Below are positions 33,761 through 43,516 of a stretch of 47,900 nt of DNA, piece after piece. Source of the DNA: Chloroflexota bacterium (GTDB taxonomy: Bacteria > Chloroflexota > FW602-bin22 > JACPRP01); the NCBI GenBank assembly GCA_016210495.1, contig JACQUC010000107.1:1-47900 (forward strand), in the 5' to 3' direction. Made by a program: the position numbers and the translations under genes. The notes beneath the pieces are model-generated. The model saw nothing but the letters and a program-made list of their open reading frames with translations, did not search any database and had not been told where the DNA came from. Position 1 is the first letter of the stretch. Each line of letters begins with the position of its first letter.

Positions 33761-34564
33761 CTACTCCGCGAACACGGTCAAAAGGACGGCGCCCTCGCCC
33801 GCGCTGACGTATGCTATGGCCAGACCCGTCTTCGTGGCCGAGTCCACGAAGGCCCCGACGTTACCGCCATCCAGTTCCATTATCAGCGACGTCTCGGACC
33901 AGCCGGCCTTCGCCATCTCGGCATCGTAGTAGCCAAAGATGTCGTCAAAATTCGTCGTCGCGGGGACGCTGTACGCCGCGTAAGTGTAATCGCCGAAGCC
34001 CAACGCCTGCGCTACCCCGTCGGCAGCGGCATCCAAATCGCTCGTCTTATCCATCGCCAGCATGTCCTGCATCGGGGTGGGCTGTGGCACGGCCTTCTTT
34101 GCCGGCAATGGTGTGGGCACGGCCACTGTTTGGCCGCCAAAGATGACCAGGAGGACGGTGCCTTCAGGGAAAGTAGCGTGGATCAGTGCCAGTCCCGTCC
34201 CGCTCGCACGGTCCATCAAAGCGTACAGCTTGCCACTCTCGATGTCGATCACAAACTCACTGCCGGACCAGCCGGCGTTGGTCAGCTCGGCATCGTAGTA
34301 GAGGAAGAGGCTGCGAAAACTGGCATCGGCAGGCACCAGGTAAGCTTCGTAATCGTAGTTGGCAAAACCTACATAGTTAATTGCTTCCGCAACGGCGGCA
34401 TCGGCCCTGGCCGACTTATCGATAGGCGTCATATCGCTTCGAGGGAGAACCCTCGGGATCGCCTTTGCGGGTTCTTGCTCCACCGGGGCGGCCTGGGCGA
34501 ATGCGGCTCCGATGGTACTCAGCACCAACGCGAGGGCCACGACCATTGAGATTCGCCTGTACAT
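33761..34564 (-). CDS. secreted protein with a duplicated domain, unknown function
   Basis: 267 residues from ATG 34564 with AAGGAG upstream. A Sec signal peptide ends near AAFAQA. Two homologous halves follow: GFANYDYEAYLVPADASF ... YYDAELTNAGWSGSEFVIDI and GFGDYTYAAYSVPATTNF ... YYDAEMAKAGWSETSLIMEL, each ending in a TGLA strand and a VLL(V/T)xF strand. A Pro-rich linker joins them. I do not recognise the family. It may be an exported sensor-ligand or envelope protein. Its own strand matches the signalling block but the gap before it is large enough for a separate promoter. Confidence 0.75.
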   Translation of the reverse strand: MYRRISMVVALALVLSTIGAAFAQAAPVEQEPAKAIPRVLPRSDMTPIDKSARADAAVAEAINYVGFANYDYEAYLVPADASFRSLFLYYDAELTNAGWSGSEFVIDIESGKLYALMDRASGTGLALIHATFPEGTVLLVIFGGQTVAVPTPLPAKKAVPQPTPMQDMLAMDKTSDLDAAADGVAQALGFGDYTYAAYSVPATTNFDDIFGYYDAEMAKAGWSETSLIMELDGGNVGAFVDSATKTGLAIAYVSAGEGAVLLTVFAE

Positions 34565-34754
34565 GTGTCTTTTCTCCTTCACAACGTTTCGCAAGGCTCT
34601 TGCCGGGCTAGTGCACAATCAGGGCCATCTGACGCGTGCTACGGCACATCACGCCGCTGGCGCAGCACTCGGGCTAAGTCAGGGCTGACGACAAACGCAA
34701 CTATATCAGTGGACCATCTCACTGTCAAGGTCACTTTTCGGCGCCCACCTCCGT

Positions 34755-34783
34755 TTGCCTTCCCCCTCAGGAACACATATAAT
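34755..34783 (+). promoter_or_regulatory. sigma-70 promoter before the carboxypeptidase gene
   Basis: TTGCCT (34755-34760) and TATAAT (34778-34783) are 17 bp apart. The start codon of the next gene is 70 bp further on. Confidence 0.7.
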
Positions 34784-34852
34784 ACTAGGTGCAGAGCGCC
34801 GAAAGCCTGATGGCTGAAAGCTGACCGCTTTCGTTATCCGGAGGTGTTGCCG

Positions 34853-35962
34853 TTGCGCAAGCTATTGGGGCCATTGCTGCTGCTTCTTCTCGCCTTTGCC
34901 GCCACCGGCTTCGGTCCCGTGGCGCTGATCGAGGGCGATGAGGCGCGGACTCCCTTGTTTGAATACCAGTTGGAGCTCGTGCAGCAGACCAACAGGGCGC
35001 CCGACTACAATGCCCAGGCTGTGTCCATTCTCGACGGAGGCACGGGCAAGCTTATGTACGGCAGGAACGCCCATAGACGTATGGCGCCGGCTAGCCTTAC
35101 CAAGATCGTCACCGCCATCGTGGCCCTGGAAAAAGGGCGGCTCGGCGACGTCGTCAAGGTCAAGGTGAATGGTTACGCTATGCCGGGCAGCTCGATTATG
35201 GGTATCGTCCCAGGCGAGGAGCTGACGCTGGAGGATCTGCTCTACGGCCTGATGTTGCCGTCGGGCAACGACGCGGCCTTGGCCATCGCGCAGTACATCG
35301 GCGGCACCGAGGAGCGGTTTGTTGAGATGATGAACGAGAAGGTGGCGGAGCTCGGTCTCAAAAACACCCACTTCGTCAACCCGCACGGCCTGGATGGCGA
35401 CGACCATTACTCTTCGCCTTACGATATCGCGATGCTTGGCCGCTACGGCATGCGCAATCCGGCCTTCGCCAGGATGGTCGGCACGGTAACCTATGTCACC
35501 AAAGGGAAAACACCCCATCAGTTGCTCAATGGTAACAGGCTGTTGGGCCAGTATGCGGGGGCCAACGGCGTGAAAACCGGGTTCACCGAGAACTCCGGCC
35601 AATCGTTTGTCGCATCGGTCAATCGCGACGGACGCGCGGTATTTGTTGGCCTTATCAAGAGCAATGACCGGCTGCGCGACGCAAAATTGCTTTTTGAATA
35701 CTTTTATGAGAATTTCCGCTGCTTGCCGCTGACTCTGTCCGCCAACCCGTTCTACAAGCTCCAGGATGACGCGGGCTTGTGGCGTGATCTGGCTGTCGAC
35801 TCTAATCAGTACGAGTGTGTAGCCCGCTGGGAGGTGCCCTACGTGCGTAACTTCGTCTGGCTAGATTCGCAGCCGGCCCAGGGGGACGCCGGCAAAGTCG
35901 GCACCGGCTCTTTCTACTACGGCGATAGGACGCTGGCCGAGATGCCTGCCTATGTGAGATGA
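34853..35962 (+). CDS. dacF: D-alanyl-D-alanine carboxypeptidase (DacF-type, S11 peptidase)
   Basis: 369 residues from TTG 34853, eight bases after GGAGG; the in-frame GTG 34844 overlaps that site and is rejected. The signal peptide is LLGPLLLLLLAFAATGFG. S11 active site: Ser81 and Lys84 in ASLTK, Ser137-Gly-Asn in PSGND, and Lys241-Thr-Gly in VKTGF. It trims the fifth residue of the peptidoglycan stem peptide outside the membrane, so the organism makes peptidoglycan. The C-terminal part beyond residue 290 has no clear membrane anchor. The stop overlaps the following start as ATGA. Confidence 0.93.
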   Translation: MRKLLGPLLLLLLAFAATGFGPVALIEGDEARTPLFEYQLELVQQTNRAPDYNAQAVSILDGGTGKLMYGRNAHRRMAPASLTKIVTAIVALEKGRLGDVVKVKVNGYAMPGSSIMGIVPGEELTLEDLLYGLMLPSGNDAALAIAQYIGGTEERFVEMMNEKVAELGLKNTHFVNPHGLDGDDHYSSPYDIAMLGRYGMRNPAFARMVGTVTYVTKGKTPHQLLNGNRLLGQYAGANGVKTGFTENSGQSFVASVNRDGRAVFVGLIKSNDRLRDAKLLFEYFYENFRCLPLTLSANPFYKLQDDAGLWRDLAVDSNQYECVARWEVPYVRNFVWLDSQPAQGDAGKVGTGSFYYGDRTLAEMPAYVR

Positions 35963-36765
35963 TTATGGCCGAATCGAGCGCGGAAGCAAATGAAGAGCGG
36001 CTTCAGAAGTTCTTGGCCAGAGCCGGGGTCGCCTCCCGTCGCTCCAGCGAAGAGCTTATTCTCCAGGGTCGCGTCGCCGTGAACAAGCAGGTGATCACCA
36101 GGCTTGGCACCAAGGTTAAGCCCGACGATGTGGTCACCGTCGACGGGCGACCCGTGGTCGTCCAGGAAAAGCAGGTGTACATCCTGCTGAACAAGCCCCG
36201 TGGATACGTGACGACCGTCACCGATCCCTATGGCCGACCGACGGTGGTGCAACTCGTGCAGGCTCCGCAGCGCGTTTTCCCTGTTGGCCGCCTCGATGTC
36301 GAGAGCGAGGGAATGCTGCTGCTGACCAACGATGGCGACCTGGCGCACAGGCTTATGCACCCGCGTTTTGCCCTTGAGAAAGAGTATGTCGTTCTGGTGC
36401 ACCCCGATCCATCCGAGGGCGACCTGGAGCAGTTGCGGCAAGGCGTCCTCGTGGAGGGACGCCGCACCGCGCCGGCAGAGGTCCAGCGTCCGGGCGTCGG
36501 GGCGGGCGTCTCTGCCCGCCCCGGGGGTGGTGCCTCCGCCGATTTGACTGGGTTGCCACGTGAACACGCGGGCGCGTGGCTGCGCATCGTCATCCACGAA
36601 GGCCGCAAACGCCAGATTCGGCACATGGCCGAGGTCGTGGGCCTCCAGGTGCTGCGCCTAAAGAGAGTTCGCATCGGACCGATTCGTCTGGGAGACCTCG
36701 CCCCAGGCCAGTCGCGGCCACTTACGCCCGACGAGGTCAAGGCTCTAAAGGAGTCTCTGCTGTAG
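35959..36765 (+). CDS. rluB: RluB/RsuA-family 23S rRNA pseudouridine synthase
   Basis: 268 residues from ATG 35959 (ATG 35965 also possible). An S4 RNA-binding domain (LQKFLARAGVASRRSSEELI) precedes the catalytic domain with catalytic Asp in VGRLDVESEGMLLLTNDG. LNKPRGYVTT and GRKRQIRHM are further family signatures. Between strands at about residues 177-192 lies a Gly/Ala-rich insert (GVGAGVSARPGGG) that is translated from a family B repeat. The insert sits in a loop and probably leaves the fold intact. Confidence 0.92.
   Translation: MIMAESSAEANEERLQKFLARAGVASRRSSEELILQGRVAVNKQVITRLGTKVKPDDVVTVDGRPVVVQEKQVYILLNKPRGYVTTVTDPYGRPTVVQLVQAPQRVFPVGRLDVESEGMLLLTNDGDLAHRLMHPRFALEKEYVVLVHPDPSEGDLEQLRQGVLVEGRRTAPAEVQRPGVGAGVSARPGGGASADLTGLPREHAGAWLRIVIHEGRKRQIRHMAEVVGLQVLRLKRVRIGPIRLGDLAPGQSRPLTPDEVKALKESLL
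36491..36530. repeat. family B repeat inside rluB, in frame
   Basis: CGGGCGTCGGGGCGGGCGTC and TCTGCCCGCCCCGGGG form a hairpin (GGGGCGGGC/GCCCGCCCC). It is read through as Gly-Ala-rich loop residues. Confidence 0.8.
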
Positions 36766-36868
36766 GGCGCGATGAAGATGCGTCCAATGCCTCATGCGAA
36801 GGCTAATGCCGATGTGAGGGATACCTCGGCTGGGTCCTGAGTTAGTATCTAGTACGAGATAGATCAGC

Positions 36869-36942
36869 GTAGGGGCGCGGTCTCCGCGCCCCCGGCTGGT
36901 GGTGAGGGCTAGTTAACGTAGGGGCGAACGGCGTTCGCCCGC
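36869..36942. repeat. two family B repeats in the rluB-cmk gap
   Basis: GTAGGGGCGCGGTCTCCGCG with CCCC at 36869-36896 and GTAGGGGCGAACGGCGTTCG with CCC at 36918-36942. Each is a GTAGGGGCG start, short hairpin, closing C-rich side. The 214-bp gap otherwise shows nothing. Confidence 0.85.
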
Positions 36943-36979
36943 AGCGCCAGTATGTAGCAGGCTGAAGGAGGAACAGCTA

Positions 36980-37666
36980 GTGCCCCAAGCCTCGATCATC
37001 GCCATCGACGGCCCGGCCGGCTCGGGTAAGAGCGCACTGGGAGAAAGCCTGGCGCATAGGCTGGGATACCTCTACTTCGACACCGGCGTCGTCTACCGCG
37101 CGGTCACCTGGGTGGCCCTGCAACGCGATGTCGACGTGCACGACGAGGCCGCGGTCACCTCGATTGCCGAGAGCATCAACATAGAGGTTACTCGCCCTAC
37201 CGTCGACGACAGTCGCCAATACACCGTGCTGGCCGACGGCGAAGACGTCACCTGGCAGATCTTCTACCGCGAGGTAGACGCCAACGTCTCGCCGGTTTCG
37301 GCCCATCCCAGGGTGCGCCGCGCCCTGCTGGCGCTGCAGCAGACTATCGCGCGTCGGGGCCGGGTAGTGATGGTGGGCCGCGACATCGGCACCGTGGTCG
37401 CACCCGACGCCGATCTAAAGATCTTTCTCAATGCTGCGCCCGAGGTGCGCGCCCATCGACGCCATCTTCAGGCGCTCCAGCGCGCACAGCACGCGGACTA
37501 CCAGCAGATTCTGGCCGATCTCCGGCGCAGGGACAAGATCGACAGTGAGCGCCAGGCCGCGCCGCTTCGGCCGGCCGACGACGCCGTGCTCCTAAGCACG
37601 GATTCCTTGACAGTCGATGAAGAGGTGGGCTTCATTTGCCGCCTAGTCGATTCGCGGGGGGGCTAG
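36980..37666 (+). CDS. cmk: cytidylate kinase
   Basis: 228 residues from GTG 36980 with GGAGGAA upstream. The P-loop is GPAGSGKS (residues 11-18). Other CMP-kinase features: LGYLYFDTGVVYRAVTW, an NMP-binding insertion, VGRDIGTVVAPDADLKIFL and the lid segment RRRDKIDSER. It phosphorylates CMP and dCMP for nucleic acid and lipid precursor synthesis. The plsC gene begins on the next base after its stop, a common pairing. Confidence 0.95.
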   Translation: MPQASIIAIDGPAGSGKSALGESLAHRLGYLYFDTGVVYRAVTWVALQRDVDVHDEAAVTSIAESINIEVTRPTVDDSRQYTVLADGEDVTWQIFYREVDANVSPVSAHPRVRRALLALQQTIARRGRVVMVGRDIGTVVAPDADLKIFLNAAPEVRAHRRHLQALQRAQHADYQQILADLRRRDKIDSERQAAPLRPADDAVLLSTDSLTVDEEVGFICRLVDSRGG

Positions 37667-38326
37667 GTGTTCTACCGCTTTTCCAACTTCCTGGTGCGGC
37701 TGCTCCTGCGACTCCTCACGCGCTACAAGGTCTCCGGCCTCGAGTTCGTCCCGTCCACCGGGCCACTCGTCGTCGCGGCGAACCACCTGAGCTTGATCGA
37801 TCCTCCCATGTTGGGCGCGCTCCTGCCGCGCAAGGCCACGTTTATGGCCAAGGAGGAGCTTTTCAAAGCACCTTTGGTCGGTTGGGTCGTCGCTGCCTAC
37901 GGGGCTTTCCCCGTCCGCCGGGGCGAAGCCGATCGCCAGGCGCTGCGCGCTGCTCTCAAGCTCCTGGAACAGGGACAGGCGATCGGGATGTTTCCCGAGG
38001 GCACGCGCAGCAAGATGGCTCGACTCCAGCCCGCCCACGCCGGTGCCGCACTGGTGGCCCTGCGCTCTGGTGCGCCCATACTGCCCGTCGGCATCGTCGG
38101 TACCCACAAGATATTGACCTGGCCGCGCATCCTTTTCAGGCCAGAGTTCGAGCTAAGGTTTGGGCCCACCTTCAGACTGGAGCAGCCTACCGGCATGTCC
38201 GGCCGCAACTCGCTTGCCGAGTGCGTCGGGCAAATGATGCGGCACGTTGCCGCCCTTTTGCCGCCCGAGAATCGTGGTGTCTATGGTGAGGATCGCGAGC
38301 GAATCGAGCGTACAATTATAGCTTGA
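37667..38326 (+). CDS. plsC: 1-acyl-glycerol-3-phosphate acyltransferase
   Basis: 219 residues from GTG 37667, directly after the cmk stop. Acyltransferase blocks: NHLSLID (HX4D catalytic pair), FPVRRGEAD, FPEGTRSKM and PILPVGIVG. A short N-terminal hydrophobic stretch associates it with the membrane. It makes phosphatidic acid for phospholipid synthesis. Confidence 0.94.
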   Translation: MFYRFSNFLVRLLLRLLTRYKVSGLEFVPSTGPLVVAANHLSLIDPPMLGALLPRKATFMAKEELFKAPLVGWVVAAYGAFPVRRGEADRQALRAALKLLEQGQAIGMFPEGTRSKMARLQPAHAGAALVALRSGAPILPVGIVGTHKILTWPRILFRPEFELRFGPTFRLEQPTGMSGRNSLAECVGQMMRHVAALLPPENRGVYGEDRERIERTIIA

Positions 38327-38344
38327 GGAGGCAATGGCCAGGCC

Positions 38345-38393
38345 GTAGGGGTGGACGTCTCCGTCCACCCCGGGGGGGCGGGGGACGCCCTAC
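38345..38393. repeat. family B repeat between the ispH Shine-Dalgarno and its start
   Basis: GTAGGGGTGGACGTCTCCGT, then CCACCCC and a second G-run and GACGCCCTAC. TAG inside it terminates the frame that starts at ATG 38334 right after GAGGAGG. GGCCAGGCCG before it and GCCTGGCCGA after it may mark the insertion site. Confidence 0.8.
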
Positions 38394-38415
38394 GCACCGC
38401 CTGGCCGACGAACCT

Positions 38416-39327
38416 GTGGAAATTCGTCTAGCCAAGGAAATGGGATTCTGCTTCGGCGTGAAGCGAGCCGTCGAGTTGGTAGAGCGCACGGCCACTCAAA
38501 AGGGCCAGGTTAGCGCGCTGGGCGCGCTGGTGCACAACCAGCAGGTCGTCCAACGTCTGGAGGCCCTCGGCGCAAAGGTCGTGCACAGTCTGGACGAGGT
38601 GCAGGGCAGCGCCGTGGTCATCGCCACGCACGGCGTGCCCTACCGCGTTATCGAAGAGGCGAAGCAGCGGGGCCTCACCGTCGTCGACGCCACCTGCCCC
38701 TACGTGCGACTGATCCAGCAAAAGGCTAGACGACTCGTCGAGGCCGGCTTCCAGGTAATACTGTTTGGCGATCAGGGCCACACCGAGGTTGAGGGCATCG
38801 TCGGCTGGACCGACGGCAAAGCCTACGTCGTCGCTAGCGTCGAAGACCTGCATATGCTCCCAAGAGCCAAGAAGATTGGCATTGTCGCTCAGACGACCCA
38901 GAGCATTAAAGCGTTCCAGGACGTCGTGAGGCGTGTCGTGGACGACCGGCTAACCAACGCAGCGGAGCTGGTCGTCCACAACACGATCTGTAACGCCACT
39001 TCTGCCCGACAGTCGGCAGCCGTCAAGCTGGCGAGGCAGGTCCGGGTCATGATCGTCGTCGGCGGAAGAAACAGCGCCAACACCCGGCGGCTTGCGGAGC
39101 TATGCCAGCAGGCAGGTGCGGCCACCTACCACGTCGAGACTCCCGGCGAGCTGCGGGCATCCTGGTTCGAGGGCTGCGATGTGGTTGGCGTCACCGCCGG
39201 CGCCTCCACGCCCGATTGGGTCATCCAAGACGTGGTCCACGCCCTCCAGTCTCTGGCCGACGAGGCTGTCCCTCTCCCTCTGGAAGAGGCGCCACAAAAG
39301 TCCCCTCTCCCTCTGGGAGAGGGTTAG
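38416..39327 (+). CDS. ispH: 4-hydroxy-3-methylbut-2-enyl diphosphate reductase
   Basis: About 303 residues from GTG 38416. Last enzyme of the MEP isoprenoid route, making IPP and DMAPP. Three [4Fe-4S] cysteines are present in GFCFGVKRA, DATCPYV and NTICNAT. HGVPYRV, GHTEVEG, AQTT and TAGASTPDW are further family motifs. A perfect GAGGAGG lies at 38325-38331, but the ATG it serves (38334) ends at once in an inserted repeat; the GTG has no ribosome binding site of its own. The last about 17 residues (PLPLEEAPQKSPLPLGEG) come from two family A repeats rather than the enzyme fold. Confidence 0.93.
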   Translation: MEIRLAKEMGFCFGVKRAVELVERTATQKGQVSALGALVHNQQVVQRLEALGAKVVHSLDEVQGSAVVIATHGVPYRVIEEAKQRGLTVVDATCPYVRLIQQKARRLVEAGFQVILFGDQGHTEVEGIVGWTDGKAYVVASVEDLHMLPRAKKIGIVAQTTQSIKAFQDVVRRVVDDRLTNAAELVVHNTICNATSARQSAAVKLARQVRVMIVVGGRNSANTRRLAELCQQAGAATYHVETPGELRASWFEGCDVVGVTAGASTPDWVIQDVVHALQSLADEAVPLPLEEAPQKSPLPLGEG

Positions 39328-39336
39328 GGTGAGGGC
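39270..39336. repeat. family A repeat, partial plus full copy, at the ispH end
   Basis: A partial copy (CCCTCTCCCTCTGGAAGAGG, 39270-39289) and a full one (CCCCTCTCCCTCTGGGAGAG then GGTTAGGGTGAGGG, 39302-39336). They supply the C-terminal codons of ispH. Confidence 0.9.
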
Positions 39337-39422
39337 CGCTTGCTAGATATGTTAGCTTTCTGGCTCACCAAGCCCGTGGTGGCCGCATTCATTCGGACGC
39401 GTGGACGCCGGGGCCGGGTATG

Positions 39423-39450
39423 TGTAGGGGCGGACGGCTGTCCGCCCAGG
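39423..39450. repeat. family B dispersed inverted repeat
   Basis: GTAGGGGCGGACGGCTGTCC then GCCC: hairpin GGGCGGAC/GTCCGCCC in the ispH-DUF512 gap. Confidence 0.85.
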
Positions 39451-39495
39451 GGAGGGGCGTGGCTTTTGCACCAAAACTAACCCAATGGAGGATCG

Positions 39496-40818
39496 TTGCA
39501 TTTACCTACTAAACTGAAACCGTCTAAGGAAGCCGCCGGCACCATCGCCAACATCCGTCCCAATACCGCGGGTGCTCGCCTCGGACTCTTGCCCGGCGAT
39601 CGCATCGTCGCCGTCGACGGCCAGCCCATTAAGGACGTCCTCGACTACCAGTTTCGCGTCGCGGGCGGCGCCGTCGAGCTTACCGTCGAGCGCGCCGGCA
39701 GCCAGTTTGTCGTCTTCGTCGAAGAAGGTGAGCAGCCTGGCATAGAGTTTGCAGCGGCCACCTTTGACGGCGTCCGTCGCTGCGCCAACAAATGCCGGTT
39801 CTGCTTTGTCGATCAGTTGCCACCGTCGCTGCGACCGAGCCTTTACATAAAAGACGATGATTACCGCTGCTCGATGCTGAACGGCAATTTCGTTACCCTG
39901 ACCAACCTTCGCGAAAGCGACTGGAGACGCTTTGCAGAGCAGCGGCTAGGTCCTCTATATGTTTCGGTCCACGCGACAGATCTGGCCGTCCGCCGGTTCC
40001 TGCTGCGGAACGACAGGGCTCCGGACCTTCTGCCGCAGTTGCGTCGCCTGGCCTCGCTGGGCATCGCCGTGCAAGTCCAGGTTGTCCTTTGTCCGGGCGT
40101 CAACGATGGAGAGGTCCTCGAGCAGACGACGAATGACCTCTCTGACCTGTGGCCCAGCGTCCGCGGCGTCGGCGTAGTGCCGGTATCCATCGCGCGTGAC
40201 TGCGAGGGCCTCAGACCGGTCGCTTTCGAGGACGCCGTCGCGCTGGTGGACCGCGTTCAGAGGCTGCAACGCGGCTACCGCAAGCGCTTTGGCGTCGGTT
40301 TCCTGTATCTCGCCGACGAGTTCTATTTGCTCGCCAACCGCGCTGTGCCGTCGGCCCGTCTCTACGACGGGTTCGCGCAGTACGAGAATGGCATCGGCAT
40401 GGTGCGCACGCTTCAGGACGACTGGCAACGGTTGAGGCTAAGACTGGCCACCAAGAGCCCTTTGCCGCGCCGGCATTTGACCGTGGCCTGCGGCCGGCTC
40501 ATCGAGCCATTGCTGGCCAGGATAACCGGCGAGCTGGCCGCCGTCACCGGATGGGTGATCGACCTGGTGCCCGTGGAGAACCGTCTGTTTGGCAAAAACG
40601 TAACCGTCTCGGGACTACTCGGCGGAAGGGACGTGCTGAGGTCCCTAGAAGGTCGTGCGCTTGGCGATGCCGTCGTCCTGCCCAGGACCGTGCTCGACGC
40701 CGAAGGCGCCAGGTGTCTCGACGACCTGACGCCGCGCGAAATGGAGCGCGCTTTGGGCCTACCGGTCCACTTCGCCTCCACCCTGCGCCAGCTCGTCGAT
40801 CTCGCCCTGGCACCATAG
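39496..40818 (+). CDS. DUF512 protein with PDZ and radical-SAM-like Cys motif
   Basis: 440 residues from TTG 39496, preceded by GGAGG. An N-terminal PDZ-like domain (about 12-75, LGLLPGDRIVAVDGQPI) leads to CANKCRFCFVDQLP, a CX3CX2C cluster like radical SAM enzymes. Next come a TIM-barrel-like part (SVHATDLAVRRFLLRND, VQVVLCPGVNDG) and the DUF512 C-terminus (VVENRLFG-type strand, VTVSGLLGG). In many Firmicutes and Chloroflexota this gene lies beside der or cell-envelope genes. Biochemical role unknown; PDZ could bind a peptide C-terminus. Confidence 0.9.
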   Translation: MHLPTKLKPSKEAAGTIANIRPNTAGARLGLLPGDRIVAVDGQPIKDVLDYQFRVAGGAVELTVERAGSQFVVFVEEGEQPGIEFAAATFDGVRRCANKCRFCFVDQLPPSLRPSLYIKDDDYRCSMLNGNFVTLTNLRESDWRRFAEQRLGPLYVSVHATDLAVRRFLLRNDRAPDLLPQLRRLASLGIAVQVQVVLCPGVNDGEVLEQTTNDLSDLWPSVRGVGVVPVSIARDCEGLRPVAFEDAVALVDRVQRLQRGYRKRFGVGFLYLADEFYLLANRAVPSARLYDGFAQYENGIGMVRTLQDDWQRLRLRLATKSPLPRRHLTVACGRLIEPLLARITGELAAVTGWVIDLVPVENRLFGKNVTVSGLLGGRDVLRSLEGRALGDAVVLPRTVLDAEGARCLDDLTPREMERALGLPVHFASTLRQLVDLALAP

Positions 40819-40854
40819 AAGCCCTTCTCGATCTGCGCGAGGACATCTTAACCT

Positions 40855-40954
40855 CCTCTCCCGAAGGGAGAGGCGTTCTGTCCCCTCTCCCTCTGGTCCT
40901 TCCCTCGATAGCAAGAAATCGAGGGAAGGACTGGGAGAGGGTTAGGGTGAGGGC
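40855..40954. repeat. family A repeats with a nested inverted element
   Basis: A partial copy (40855-40873) is followed by a full-length copy (40882-40954) whose loop is interrupted by a perfect 13-bp inverted repeat (arms 40897-40909 and 40918-40930, TCCTTCCCTCGAT). The nested element seems to have inserted into the loop of the older repeat. It lies just before glmS. Confidence 0.85.
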
Positions 40955-41001
40955 CCATCTGCCTGGCCCTCCCTCACAACTAGATCTCTGGAGGTAGACC
41001 A

Positions 41002-42843
<1,842 letters not shown>

Positions 42844-42850
42844 GCAAAAT

Positions 42851-42890
42851 CCCCTCTCCCTCGCGGCCGAGGGAGTGGATGAGGGTGAGT
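42851..42890. repeat. family A repeat, degenerate
   Basis: CCCCTCTCCCTCGCGGCCGA then GGGAGTGGATGAGGGTGAG, 7 bp after the glmS stop. Its stem may also serve as a terminator. Confidence 0.75.
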
Positions 42891-42959
42891 GTCGCCCAGA
42901 TGCTTGCTGGAACTGTTCGGTTACGGCTAGGCTCCGAAATGTCTGGTCGTTGGCCGTGC

Positions 42960-43018
42960 TTGCCGTGCCAGGCAGACTAGGGTAAAATACGCCCATCGTA
43001 AGTGACAGGTTACTGTCA
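42960..43018 (+). promoter_or_regulatory. promoter and small operator-like palindrome
   Basis: TTGCCG (42960-42965) and TAAAAT (42983-42988) are 17 bp apart. Downstream, TGACAG-GTTA-CTGTCA (43003-43018) is a perfect inverted repeat in the leader, where a repressor could sit. It precedes the DUF6941-like gene. Confidence 0.55.
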
Positions 43019-43063
43019 ACATCGTAATGCATAAAGAAGCAGCGCGAACTGAAGGAGGTTGCC

Positions 43064-43516
43064 GTGGCGAACGAAACAGGGCCTTACCTGCAGGTGGCCG
43101 TGCTCTGCGAGAAAGTCTTGCAAGAAGCGAGTGGCGTCCTCAGTCTAATAAGGATAATCGATCGCATCACCCACACCAGCATGGGACCTGGCGTTCTAGA
43201 AGAAATGCCAGTTGTTCCTATCAATGTGTTCGCCGTTGTATCTCTCAAGTCCGGAAGCGCCCGAGGGCGACACACTCTGACCCTGCGACCAGAGGATCCG
43301 TCGGGAATGAAGCTCCCTGAAGTATCGCAGTCTATTCTCTTCGAGGGCGAGGACCGGGGTGTGAATTTCGTGGCCAATATTGCCCTCCAGGCGAAGTATG
43401 AAGGGCTCTACTGGTTTGACGTGCTCTTGGATGGCCAAGTCTGGACGCGAATGCCCTTACGAGTTATGTATCAACAGGTATCACTCGGTACGCCACCACC
43501 GGCGCCGGGTAGCTGA
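43064..43516 (+). CDS. DUF6941-like protein of unknown function
   Basis: 150 residues from GTG 43064, preceded by GGAGG. It looks like the DUF6941 beta-sandwich family: LQVAVLCEKVLQEASGVLSL, RIIDRITH, and a C-terminal strand series (EGLYWFDVLLDGQVWTRMPL). It has no signal peptide or membrane helix. Function unknown. The last 53 bp overlap a convergent gene, so antisense effects are possible. Confidence 0.7.
   Translation: MANETGPYLQVAVLCEKVLQEASGVLSLIRIIDRITHTSMGPGVLEEMPVVPINVFAVVSLKSGSARGRHTLTLRPEDPSGMKLPEVSQSILFEGEDRGVNFVANIALQAKYEGLYWFDVLLDGQVWTRMPLRVMYQQVSLGTPPPAPGS

Noticed and set aside
40819..41001. glmS ribozyme or other riboswitch before glmS
   Set aside because: The gap is filled by family A repeats; no ribozyme core was seen.
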